Assembly: GCA_937877545.1 (NCBI GenBank)
Contig: CALFJE010000053.1
Span: 1-26,478, forward strand
Length of the DNA stretch: 26,478 nt
Direction of reading: 5' to 3'
From: an uncultured Selenomonadales bacterium
GTDB taxonomy: Bacteria > Bacillota > Negativicutes > Selenomonadales > Selenomonadaceae
Shown here: positions 1-6,481 of the stretch, one piece after another
How positions within the stretch are numbered: the first letter of the stretch is position 1
Layout: every line of letters begins with the position of its first letter
Made by a program: the position numbers and the translations under genes
Notes under the pieces: model-generated
Seen by the model: the letters and a program-made list of their open reading frames with translations, nothing else
Told to the model about the DNA's origin: nothing
The model's database searches: none

Positions 1-2
1 GC

Positions 3-71
3 GGGCGCGAATTGGAAGACTTAATCGAACACGTGGAGGCGGCTCGCGGCGCAAAAAAACTTATGGGCTGA
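3..71 (+). CDS. 3' end of an unrecognised gene (partial)
   Basis: An open frame runs in from the left edge and ends at TGA 69-71, giving a 22-residue acidic/basic helical-looking tail that ends in AARGAKKLMG. It is followed within 10 bp by a strong terminator, as expected for the real end of a gene. Too little is present to assign a family. It is convergent with the minus-strand operon that ends at position 130. Confidence 0.5.
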   Translation, partial: GRELEDLIEHVEAARGAKKLMG

Positions 72-80
72 ACAAATTTA

Positions 81-124
81 AAATCCGACTCAACGGGATT
101 GTAACCGTCGAGCCGGATTTTTTT
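81..124. terminator. Bidirectional intrinsic terminator
   Basis: The arm at 81-91 pairs with 110-120 (AAATCCG-CTC against GAG-CGGATTT, one A:C mismatch), and an inner ACGG (93-96)/CCGT (105-108) extends the stem. A T-run follows on the plus strand (118-124) and an A-rich flank precedes it, giving a U-run on the minus transcript. It lies between two convergent genes and probably ends both the upstream plus-strand gene and the long minus-strand operon. Confidence 0.75.
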
Positions 125-129
125 GTTGC

Positions 130-1515
130 TCAAGTATCGGGCGGGTCGTCGAAGCCGAGGAGCCACGTCGCGATAAAGCCCGCCACGTAAGCCGTGAACA
201 GTCCGAACAAATAAATCGGGATATTGTTCGTGGTGGCGGCTAACGGAAGTCCAGATATGCCCAGCGTCGCCGCGCCGACAGTGAAATTTGCCACGACCGC
301 CCCGCCGAACGCTCCGCCTATGCACGCCCCGATAAACGGCTTGAACAGCGGGAACGTCACGCCGTAAATCAGCGGCTCCCCGACGCCCATCATGCCGACG
401 GGCAACGCCGAGGCTATTGTCTTTTTGAGGAATTTGTTTTTCGTCTTGAAGTAGACCGCGATTGACGCGCCGACTTGCCCCGCGCCCGCCATTGCCAATA
501 TCGGCAACAGTATCGTCACGCCGAATTGAGCGATTAAGTCAACGTGAATGGGCGTCATGGCTTGATGTATGCCGAGCATGACGAGCGGCAACCATACGCC
601 CGCCAAGACGAAGCCCACGACCGCGCCGCCCGATTGAACGGCAGTTGTTGCCGCCGCGCCTATGGCGTCCGATAACGCGCCGCCCACGGGTTGCAGGATA
701 AGTATTGCCGCCGCGCCCGCCGTCAAGACTGTAACGAGCGGCGTCAGGAACAGGTCGAACATTTCGGGGATTATCTTATGCAAACGCCCTTCGAGCCACG
801 CGCCGAACGCCGCCACGATTATAACCGAAATAACTCCGCCGCGCCCCGGTACCAATGCCGCGTCCAAAAGTTTTATGTCTGCCAACGCGGGGTGTGTCAT
901 GAGAGCCGCCAATACGCCGCCGAGAATCGGGGTGCCGCCGAAGATTTTAGCCGCGTTGACGCCGACGAATAAGTTCATGCCCCAAAAGACCGCGTTACCC
1001 GCAACCATGAGCAGTTGAATAATCTGCGCGGAAGCGAGGTCGGGCGACATTTTAACGGCGCAACTGACCAGCCCCGTAATCAAGCCGCACGCGATAAAGC
1101 CGGGTATCAGCGGCGTGAAGATACTCGAAATCTTTTTAAAGAACAGCTTAACGGGCGTGGCATTCTTGGCGCGAATCTTATCGTGTATAGCCTTGGCGTC
1201 GCCGATTTTGACTTTGCCGACCTTAACGGTATTGGTCGCCTCCAGAATCTTGTTGACGGCGTTGGTTACGGTGGTGGCTCTGCCCGCGCCGAGGATAACT
1301 TGAACCTCGTCGCCGTCCTCATTGACGCCCAACACTCCGTCGATTTTCTTAAGGGCGTCAATCATGAATTCGTTTTTCTCGATTAGGCGGAGGCGGAGGC
1401 GCGTCATGCAGTTGGTAGCCTGAATCACGTTGGAATAGAGGACGTTACCCGATCCGCCGACCGTGTTCAAAATATTTTTCGCAAGTTCGTCAGTGTTAAT
1501 TCTAATCGTCTCCAA
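130..1515 (-). CDS. murP: PTS system EIIBC permease, N-acetylmuramic acid (MurP)-like
   Basis: Membrane permease of the phosphotransferase system that would import and phosphorylate a sugar, most likely N-acetylmuramic acid. The N-terminal EIIB domain (about residues 5-85) carries the phospho-cysteine Cys36 in NCMTRLRL, as in MurP. After a linker, the EIIC domain (about 120-455) is strongly hydrophobic and has IFTPLIPGFIACGL, a GIHQ segment, LAMAGAGQVGA and GVGEPLIYGVTFP, which match my recollection of Escherichia coli MurP closely. There is no EIIA domain, so a separate EIIA must act. It is the last gene of the minus-strand run and abuts the transglutaminase-like gene with no gap. The TTG at 1515 has no Shine-Dalgarno site. 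A GGAG inside the first codons sits 9 nt before an ATT (1498-1500), so the true start may be non-canonical. The family is firm; the exact sugar is inferred. No murQ etherase is visible nearby. Confidence 0.85.
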   Translation of the reverse strand: METIRINTDELAKNILNTVGGSGNVLYSNVIQATNCMTRLRLRLIEKNEFMIDALKKIDGVLGVNEDGDEVQVILGAGRATTVTNAVNKILEATNTVKVGKVKIGDAKAIHDKIRAKNATPVKLFFKKISSIFTPLIPGFIACGLITGLVSCAVKMSPDLASAQIIQLLMVAGNAVFWGMNLFVGVNAAKIFGGTPILGGVLAALMTHPALADIKLLDAALVPGRGGVISVIIVAAFGAWLEGRLHKIIPEMFDLFLTPLVTVLTAGAAAILILQPVGGALSDAIGAAATTAVQSGGAVVGFVLAGVWLPLVMLGIHQAMTPIHVDLIAQFGVTILLPILAMAGAGQVGASIAVYFKTKNKFLKKTIASALPVGMMGVGEPLIYGVTFPLFKPFIGACIGGAFGGAVVANFTVGAATLGISGLPLAATTNNIPIYLFGLFTAYVAGFIATWLLGFDDPPDT

Positions 1516-2109
1516 TCAATAGAACGGAGCAAAATAATCCGTGTAAGGCTCGGCGTCGAGGTAGCTGTCGGGCGTCTCGTCGTAGGTGACGCAAAAGCGA
1601 TAGTAAACGTCCGCGCCTATGTTGTCGTCGATTTGCGGGTCGAAGACGTATTCCACATCGTCAATCGCGATAATGCACCAGATATGCCCCGTGTAGCCGC
1701 CGTCGGCGCGAGCAGTCTGCCCGTAAACGGTATAGCAATTCAAGCCGATAGCCCGCGTCAATGCGGCGAACGCGCAGGAATAATCGTCGCAAGCCCCCAC
1801 GTGCCCCGCCAACATGCCGAAAGCGCGAGCGGTGCCGTCAGCTTCGGGGAAGTCGAGGCGCAAGACGTTATCGCCGTAGGTGCAGGTATCGACGAGGTAA
1901 TCGTAGCAAGCGCGGACTTTTTCGTAGGTGGTCATGTCGTCGTTGGTTATTTCGGCGAGGGTGGCTTGAACAATATCGTCGCAATAATCCGCGCCCGTCT
2001 CCGTGGGATAAAGCTCGGCGTTGTTCAATAAAAATTCCGCGTCGGACGCCTTAGCCGAACCCGTCAACAATATAAAGACCGCCGCGCAGATTGTCAAAAA
2101 TTTTTTCAT
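1516..2109 (-). CDS. Secreted transglutaminase-like (papain-fold) protein
   Basis: A 197-residue protein with a signal peptide (basic MKK start, hydrophobic core about 5-17, cleavage near AKA-SD). The mature part has a transglutaminase-like catalytic pattern: GACDDYSCAFAAL with nucleophile Cys107, GHIW with His142 and VFDP with Asp157. Bacterial members of this fold are usually peptidases or amide-modifying enzymes rather than true cross-linkers; substrate unknown. It starts at ATG with GGAGG 7 nt upstream. That site lies inside the end of the phytase gene, and the two genes share an ATGA overlap, so they are probably translationally coupled. The neighbouring MurP-type permease raises the possibility of a peptidoglycan-fragment connection, which is inference only. 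Confidence 0.75.
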   Translation of the reverse strand: MKKFLTICAAVFILLTGSAKASDAEFLLNNAELYPTETGADYCDDIVQATLAEITNDDMTTYEKVRACYDYLVDTCTYGDNVLRLDFPEADGTARAFGMLAGHVGACDDYSCAFAALTRAIGLNCYTVYGQTARADGGYTGHIWCIIAIDDVEYVFDPQIDDNIGADVYYRFCVTYDETPDSYLDAEPYTDYFAPFY

Positions 2110-3032
2110 TGCTTAACCTCCAGCCATTCGCTCCACGGCAAGCCGATTTGCTCGGAGCGCGTGCCTTGCACGAAGTCATAGAACAGGCGGATTTTCTCTG
2201 CGCGGTCGCGAGCCTGTTGCGAATACCAATCGTCGCCTTGAGGCTCCAGCAAAAGATTTGAGCCGCCCAAAAGATATTGCCGCTTGCAAATGTCCTCCAG
2301 TGACACGTCGGGATTGCGGAGTATGTCGTACATGACGAGGAAAGTCGTTGTGCGCCCGTGCCCCGCCTGGCAATGGAAGTGCAGCCACGCATTGGGCGGC
2401 AGTTGCGCCACGAACAGTATAAAATCGTCGACGACCTCCGGCGCGGGGAATTGCATATCAGCCGCCGCGAACCGTTGATAGACGAAGCCCTCTTGCGTCG
2501 CCAAGTCGCGCTCGAATTGAATCACGCGGGGGATAATGCCAATCGGCTTGAGCGTCTGCTTATCGGCGTTGCCCAGCGGCTCGAACGTCGTATCGACTCC
2601 GCGCAGATTGTTGAGCCGCTCGAACTCGTCCGCCTCGACCTCGGCGGCATTTTTGCCGGCATTGGCGGCGTTATGCTCGACGTACCAACTTACGGGCAGG
2701 GAATTAGCGTAGCCGTGAGACTCCTGCCGCAAATCGACGATAAAAATCTGCGCCCGCCAATCAACCTCGCGGATGGTTTGGTAAAGCGTCTTCAAGGCGG
2801 CGACGGAGGGTTGCCCGCCCGCCGAAGCGTTGAGCGTATCCAAACCTGCGCGGCTCGGCTCCTTTCCGCGAAGGGCGACCTTCCAATCGTCGGTCATCAA
2901 GCGGAAATTCTTAAGTTCGGCGGACGCGCTCCCGTCAAGCCGCCACGTACCCTCAACCTTTTTTTTGGCATCCGCCGTCGCGAAGACGCTAATCAATACA
3001 ATCAGCACGCCGACGAAAATTTTCTTTGCCAA
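2106..3032 (-). CDS. PTP-like cysteine phytase / inositol polyphosphatase, secreted
   Basis: Hydrolyses phosphomonoesters of myo-inositol hexakisphosphate through a protein-tyrosine-phosphatase fold, in the periplasm or outside the cell. The 308-residue protein has a signal peptide (about 1-22, ATADA). It shows the family signature DLRQESHGYANSLPVSWY (about 100-117) and the P-loop HCQAGHGRT with nucleophile Cys221 and phosphate-binding Arg227. This matches the HCxxGxxR type of Selenomonas ruminantium and Mitsuokella phytases. The start is TTG at 3032, with GAGGAGG 9 nt upstream. It begins one base after the preceding gene's stop and overlaps the transglutaminase-like gene by 4 nt. Other inositol phosphates or phosphoproteins could also be substrates; the phytase assignment rests on the two motifs and overall resemblance. 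Confidence 0.88.
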   Translation of the reverse strand: MAKKIFVGVLIVLISVFATADAKKKVEGTWRLDGSASAELKNFRLMTDDWKVALRGKEPSRAGLDTLNASAGGQPSVAALKTLYQTIREVDWRAQIFIVDLRQESHGYANSLPVSWYVEHNAANAGKNAAEVEADEFERLNNLRGVDTTFEPLGNADKQTLKPIGIIPRVIQFERDLATQEGFVYQRFAAADMQFPAPEVVDDFILFVAQLPPNAWLHFHCQAGHGRTTTFLVMYDILRNPDVSLEDICKRQYLLGGSNLLLEPQGDDWYSQQARDRAEKIRLFYDFVQGTRSEQIGLPWSEWLEVKQ

Positions 3033-3033
3033 T

Positions 3034-3720
3034 TCACTTCGCCTCCTCAGAAAGCCGCCGAATCTCGCGCAACTCGTCCGTCAAATTATCTTTAAGCTTA
3101 GCCTCCAAATCGTCAAGCGTCTTGGCGTCGAAGTTGTAGATAACTTTAGGTGCGCCGCAAATGCGCTCCTCGCCGCCGAATTCGTCGGTGTAAATGTTGT
3201 AGCTCAAGGCGAAGTCGCTGCCGAGCGCGAAGTCGGCATAGTTTACAATTATAAAGGAGCCGTTCGTCACCTCGACGGGCGCGGCGGGGCTTATGTAAAG
3301 CTCGAAGCCCTCAAGCGTCGCGGGCAAGCTCCGACCGTAAGCCCAAGTGTCAAGCTTTATATCGTGCAGGAATCGATTGACCTTACCCGTCCCGACTCCG
3401 CGCAGATTTTTTATCACGCCTGCAAGTTCGGCGTCAAGCAACTCCTTGAAGTGCGCCAAGTCCTCCGTAAAAAAATCGGTAAGGCAAAATTCCGTTAAGC
3501 CGATACTTTGGCGCACCTTGAACTCTTTGGTCTCGGTGTGGAAGTAAGCCGTAATCGCGCAGTGAATCGCCGCGTCAGCATATGTGAACAGGATAAATTT
3601 ATCCTCCTCCGCCGCGAAGATTTTCCTAAGCTCAAAGCCCTCAATCTGCGCGGGCAAGTCCTCCGCAAAATGCAATTCCGCAATCTGCGCGGAAAGCTCG
3701 TTAATCGTCTCGTCAGTCAA
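3034..3720 (-). CDS. Tandem-repeat protein of unknown function
   Basis: A 228-residue acidic, probably cytoplasmic protein with no signal peptide. I do not recognise the family. It consists of two related halves. Both have LPA-(Q/T)-(I/L)-EGFEL, then a hydrophobic strand ending in NYADFAL or TYADAAI, then a second strand (AITAYFHTETKEFKV or LSYNIYTDEFGGEER), then an acidic helix with DDLEAKL or AHFKELL. This indicates an internal duplication of a roughly 95-residue alpha/beta unit. I place the start at TTG 3718-3720 because GGAGG (3727-3731) lies 7 nt upstream; a longer frame to 3756 would place that site inside the gene. The ribosome site lies just beyond the stop of the upstream methyltransferase, which suggests coupled translation. 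Confidence 0.7.
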   Translation of the reverse strand: MTDETINELSAQIAELHFAEDLPAQIEGFELRKIFAAEEDKFILFTYADAAIHCAITAYFHTETKEFKVRQSIGLTEFCLTDFFTEDLAHFKELLDAELAGVIKNLRGVGTGKVNRFLHDIKLDTWAYGRSLPATLEGFELYISPAAPVEVTNGSFIIVNYADFALGSDFALSYNIYTDEFGGEERICGAPKVIYNFDAKTLDDLEAKLKDNLTDELREIRRLSEEAK

Positions 3721-3733
3721 ACAAATTCCTCCG

Positions 3734-4705
3734 TCAAACTTTTTCCAACATGGCAACGAATTCTTGTTGCCCCCAAAGCGTGTGGCACAATCTGAACAGC
3801 GGCAAGCGGATAAGCTCCAACTTATTTAGCATGTTCACGATATAGCCGAAAGAATCGGGCGTAAATCGCCAGTTATGCGTGCTGATGTATTTGCCCTGCG
3901 CCAAAGCCTCGGAATAACGCTTAACCAAATGCGTGAACTCTTGAATATCGACGCCCTCTCCGTCATCTTGGAAATACTCTCCCATAATTTCAACCTTCAA
4001 ATCGGGCGCGAGTTGTGTCTTTCTGTAGCCGAAACGTTCGCCGTGATAGCCCAGCCAATGCAACATCGCGTTATTGTGCGTGCAAGTGTAACCCTGATTG
4101 ATAACGTCGGCAAGGCGCGGAATTTTCCGCTCGTTGGCAAAGGCGTCAATCACCTCCGTAATCGTCGACTCGGAATGATAATAATCGAAGCAATAACGTT
4201 TGTCGGGCACGATTAAGACGTAGACGCCGCCCGCATTGAGAATCTTGCCGACGTTGCGCAGATGCTCGATAAGGTCGGGGCAATGCTCTATGACGTGACT
4301 GCTGAAGACAATATCAAAAGTTTCATTGACAACGCCGAAGTCTCCCGTCGGACTCACGAAGTGAATCTTATTCGGCACGTTATTATTGCAACGCCCCGCT
4401 TCAACGGCACTCTTGCGTAAAGCCGCCGCGTCTTCCATGCCGAAATATTTAACGTTCGCGCCGCGCAGAAAAGGATTGTCCCAAGGACTTATCTCCAAAG
4501 CCTTCAAGCCGTTGTCGTCAATCGCCTTTTGCAAAAGGACTTTAAGATACTTGCTGTGGTCGTAAGGGCAAGTTGAATGCCCCTGCTTGACGGCAAACCG
4601 CTTGCAATGTTCCTGTAAAACCTCGTTGGGAAAATCGTTCAGCTCAAGGTAAGCCCGCCTGTAATAATTCAAATCCACAGCGGGCGGCGGGTTAATAATC
4701 GCCAA
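3734..4705 (-). CDS. Class I SAM-dependent methyltransferase
   Basis: A 323-residue soluble protein with a Rossmann-type methyltransferase core: a motif I-like strand ALEISPWDNP (about 70-79), then FDIVFSSHVIEHC (motif IV area) and LNAGGVYVLIVPDKRYCFDYY (motif VI area). The layout resembles type-11 methyltransferases found in polysaccharide or natural-product clusters. The glycine-rich motif I is atypical (EISPWDNP rather than GxGxG), a form common in these large variants. Substrate unknown. The start is TTG 4703-4705, with AAAGGAG about 9 nt upstream, 15 bp after nadK. It is the first accessory gene behind the housekeeping block. Confidence 0.72.
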   Translation of the reverse strand: MAIINPPPAVDLNYYRRAYLELNDFPNEVLQEHCKRFAVKQGHSTCPYDHSKYLKVLLQKAIDDNGLKALEISPWDNPFLRGANVKYFGMEDAAALRKSAVEAGRCNNNVPNKIHFVSPTGDFGVVNETFDIVFSSHVIEHCPDLIEHLRNVGKILNAGGVYVLIVPDKRYCFDYYHSESTITEVIDAFANERKIPRLADVINQGYTCTHNNAMLHWLGYHGERFGYRKTQLAPDLKVEIMGEYFQDDGEGVDIQEFTHLVKRYSEALAQGKYISTHNWRFTPDSFGYIVNMLNKLELIRLPLFRLCHTLWGQQEFVAMLEKV

Positions 4706-4720
4706 GGTAAGCGTCTCCTT

Positions 4721-5611
4721 TCAGCTCCACATCTTAGCCTTAAGCACGTCGTAATAATTTTTGTCGTCGAACTTGACGATATGGGCGGTCTCCCGCGCCT
4801 TGCGGATAACAACGTCGTCGTTGGGCTGAATCTTGTGACTTACCTGCCCGTCGAGCGTGACAATCACGTCCTGCATTGCCGATACCTTGATTAAAACTTC
4901 GTCGTCCTCGTTGACGATAAGCGGGCGCATTTGGAAGGTATGGGCGCAAATCGGCGTAAGGAGCAGGGCGCGAATCGTCGGGTTTAGAATCGGTCCGCCG
5001 GCACTCAGCGAATACGCCGTGGAACCCGTCGGGCTTGCGACGATTATCCCGTCCGCCTTGTAGTCCATGAGGTGCGTCCGATTGACATAAAGCCCCAAGC
5101 TCAATATACGCGCCACGCCGCCTTTGGTTATGACAACGTCGTTAATCGCGTTGCCGAGGAATTTTTCGCCAAGCTCGTTGCGCACGTAGCCGCTAAGCAA
5201 AAGCCGTTGCTCAACGCGATATTGCCCCGCCAGAATCTTAGCCAATCGGCTTTCCAATTCACGCGGCTCAATGTCGGCGAGGAAGCCCAGCGTGCCAAGG
5301 TTAATGCCGCAAACGGGAACGCTCTGCCCGCCGAATCTGCGACACACGCCCAATAACGTCCCGTCGCCGCCTATGCTCAACGCCATGTCGACATGAACGC
5401 GCTCCACGCACGGCAAGCCGTATTCCTCCTTGCGGAATTGCCGTGCCTCGGTCGCCGGCATGACCAGCCGCACGTCCTTGTTGTGATAGAAATTAAAAAT
5501 GCGGTCGACGATTTCGCCTGCCCGCCGCTTGCTCATGTTCGGGAAGACCGCCAATTGCATCATGCCTGCTTCCACGCCGAACACCGTCCCGAATACGTTT
5601 TGCCTTGCCAT
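4721..5611 (-). CDS. nadK: NAD kinase
   Basis: Phosphorylates NAD to NADP using ATP or polyphosphate, in the cytoplasm. Diagnostic elements are GGDGTLLG (residues 81-88 of the 296-residue form, catalytic Asp83), NLGTLGFLADIE, DGIIVASPTGSTAYSLSAGGP and a C-terminal VTLDGQ segment. Two starts are plausible. ATG 5611 has GGGAG 8 nt upstream and adds a short MARQNVFGTVFGVEAG leader. ATGATG at 5558-5563 would give a roughly 280-residue protein starting MMQLAVFPN, the usual NadK N-terminus, but its ribosome site is weaker. The longer form is listed. The leader region carries a 24-bp direct repeat (see the repeat entry). It sits in the classic dxs-tlyA-nadK order. Confidence 0.92.
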   Translation of the reverse strand: MARQNVFGTVFGVEAGMMQLAVFPNMSKRRAGEIVDRIFNFYHNKDVRLVMPATEARQFRKEEYGLPCVERVHVDMALSIGGDGTLLGVCRRFGGQSVPVCGINLGTLGFLADIEPRELESRLAKILAGQYRVEQRLLLSGYVRNELGEKFLGNAINDVVITKGGVARILSLGLYVNRTHLMDYKADGIIVASPTGSTAYSLSAGGPILNPTIRALLLTPICAHTFQMRPLIVNEDDEVLIKVSAMQDVIVTLDGQVSHKIQPNDDVVIRKARETAHIVKFDDKNYYDVLKAKMWS

Positions 5612-5690
5612 AAGCTTAGCTCCCATAAATTTTAAGACTGCCCACATTGGATGCAACGTCACGTTGCCCGAATACGCTTTGCCTTGCCAT
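5588..5690 (-). repeat. 24-bp direct repeat duplicating the nadK translation start
   Basis: Positions 5588-5611 and 5667-5690 match at 23 of 24 bases. On the minus strand each copy begins ATGGCAAGGCAAA and encodes MARQ-N/S-VFG. The first copy's ATG overlaps the tlyA stop (TGATG) and opens a 24-codon frame that ends at TAA 5616-5618; the second is the annotated nadK ATG. Between them lies a 7-bp-arm inverted repeat (GCAACGT/ACGTTGC, 5653-5667). Confidence 0.8.
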
Positions 5691-6481
5691 CAGTCCAAGT
5701 CCTCATGCGCCAAATTAACAACCGATAAAATTTCAACCGCCGCCGCGTCGCCGCCCTTCGACAGATACGCCAAATATTCGATGTTGCCTTCCGGACCTTT
5801 GACGGGCGAATAGTCCAATCCCCTGACCGCAAAGCCGACGCTCGCCGCAAAGTCCAAGACCCGCTCGATAACCGCCGCATGAATCTTTTTGTCGCGGACG
5901 ACGCCCTTTTTGCCTACGTGTTCGCGTCCCGCCTCGAATTGCGGCTTTATCAGCGCGACGACCTCGCCCGAATCGTTCAGCAAATCGTACACTATCGGCA
6001 AAACTTTTTCCAGCGATATAAATGCCACGTCGATTGATACGAAGTCCAAATCGTCCGGGAAGTCTTGCCGCGTGACGTTGCGGATATTGGTGCGCTCCAT
6101 GTTGACGACCTGCACATTACTGCGAAGTTTCCACGCCAGTTGCCCGTAGCCGACATCAATCGCGTAAACTTTCTTCGCGCCGTGTTGCAACATACAATCG
6201 GTAAAGCCGCCCGTCGACGCCCCGACGTCTGCCGCGATTTTCCCGCTCATAATTATTTTGAACACGTCGAGAGCCTTTTGGAGCTTCAAGCCGCCGCGAC
6301 TTACGAAGGGTATTTCCGCGCCGAGGATACGAATTTCCGCGTCGGGCGCAATCAACGTGCCCGCCTTATCGACCTTTTGCCCGTTCACGAGGATTTTCCC
6401 CGCCATAATCATTGCCTTGGCGCGGGCGCGGCTGTCGAACAGATTTTTTTCCGTCAGCAAGATGTCAAGCCGTTGTTTCAT
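5690..6481 (-). CDS. tlyA: TlyA-family rRNA 2'-O-methyltransferase
   Basis: Cytoplasmic S4-domain/FtsJ-like RNA methyltransferase; characterised members methylate ribosomal RNA at cytidine 2'-OH and some are annotated as haemolysins. The 263-residue protein has an N-terminal S4 RNA-binding domain (MKQRLDILLTEKNLFDSRARA through about 60), then a SAM site VGASTGGFTDCMLQHGA, an acidic IDVGYGQL strand, DFVSIDVAFISL and a VALIKPQFE segment containing the expected catalytic lysine. The ATG at 6481 was chosen because the protein then begins exactly at the S4 domain and overlaps the dxs stop by ATGA; a longer frame to 6565 lies entirely inside dxs. The ribosome site is weak (GGTGA), consistent with translational coupling. 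Confidence 0.92.
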   Translation of the reverse strand: MKQRLDILLTEKNLFDSRARAKAMIMAGKILVNGQKVDKAGTLIAPDAEIRILGAEIPFVSRGGLKLQKALDVFKIIMSGKIAADVGASTGGFTDCMLQHGAKKVYAIDVGYGQLAWKLRSNVQVVNMERTNIRNVTRQDFPDDLDFVSIDVAFISLEKVLPIVYDLLNDSGEVVALIKPQFEAGREHVGKKGVVRDKKIHAAVIERVLDFAASVGFAVRGLDYSPVKGPEGNIEYLAYLSKGGDAAAVEILSVVNLAHEDLD

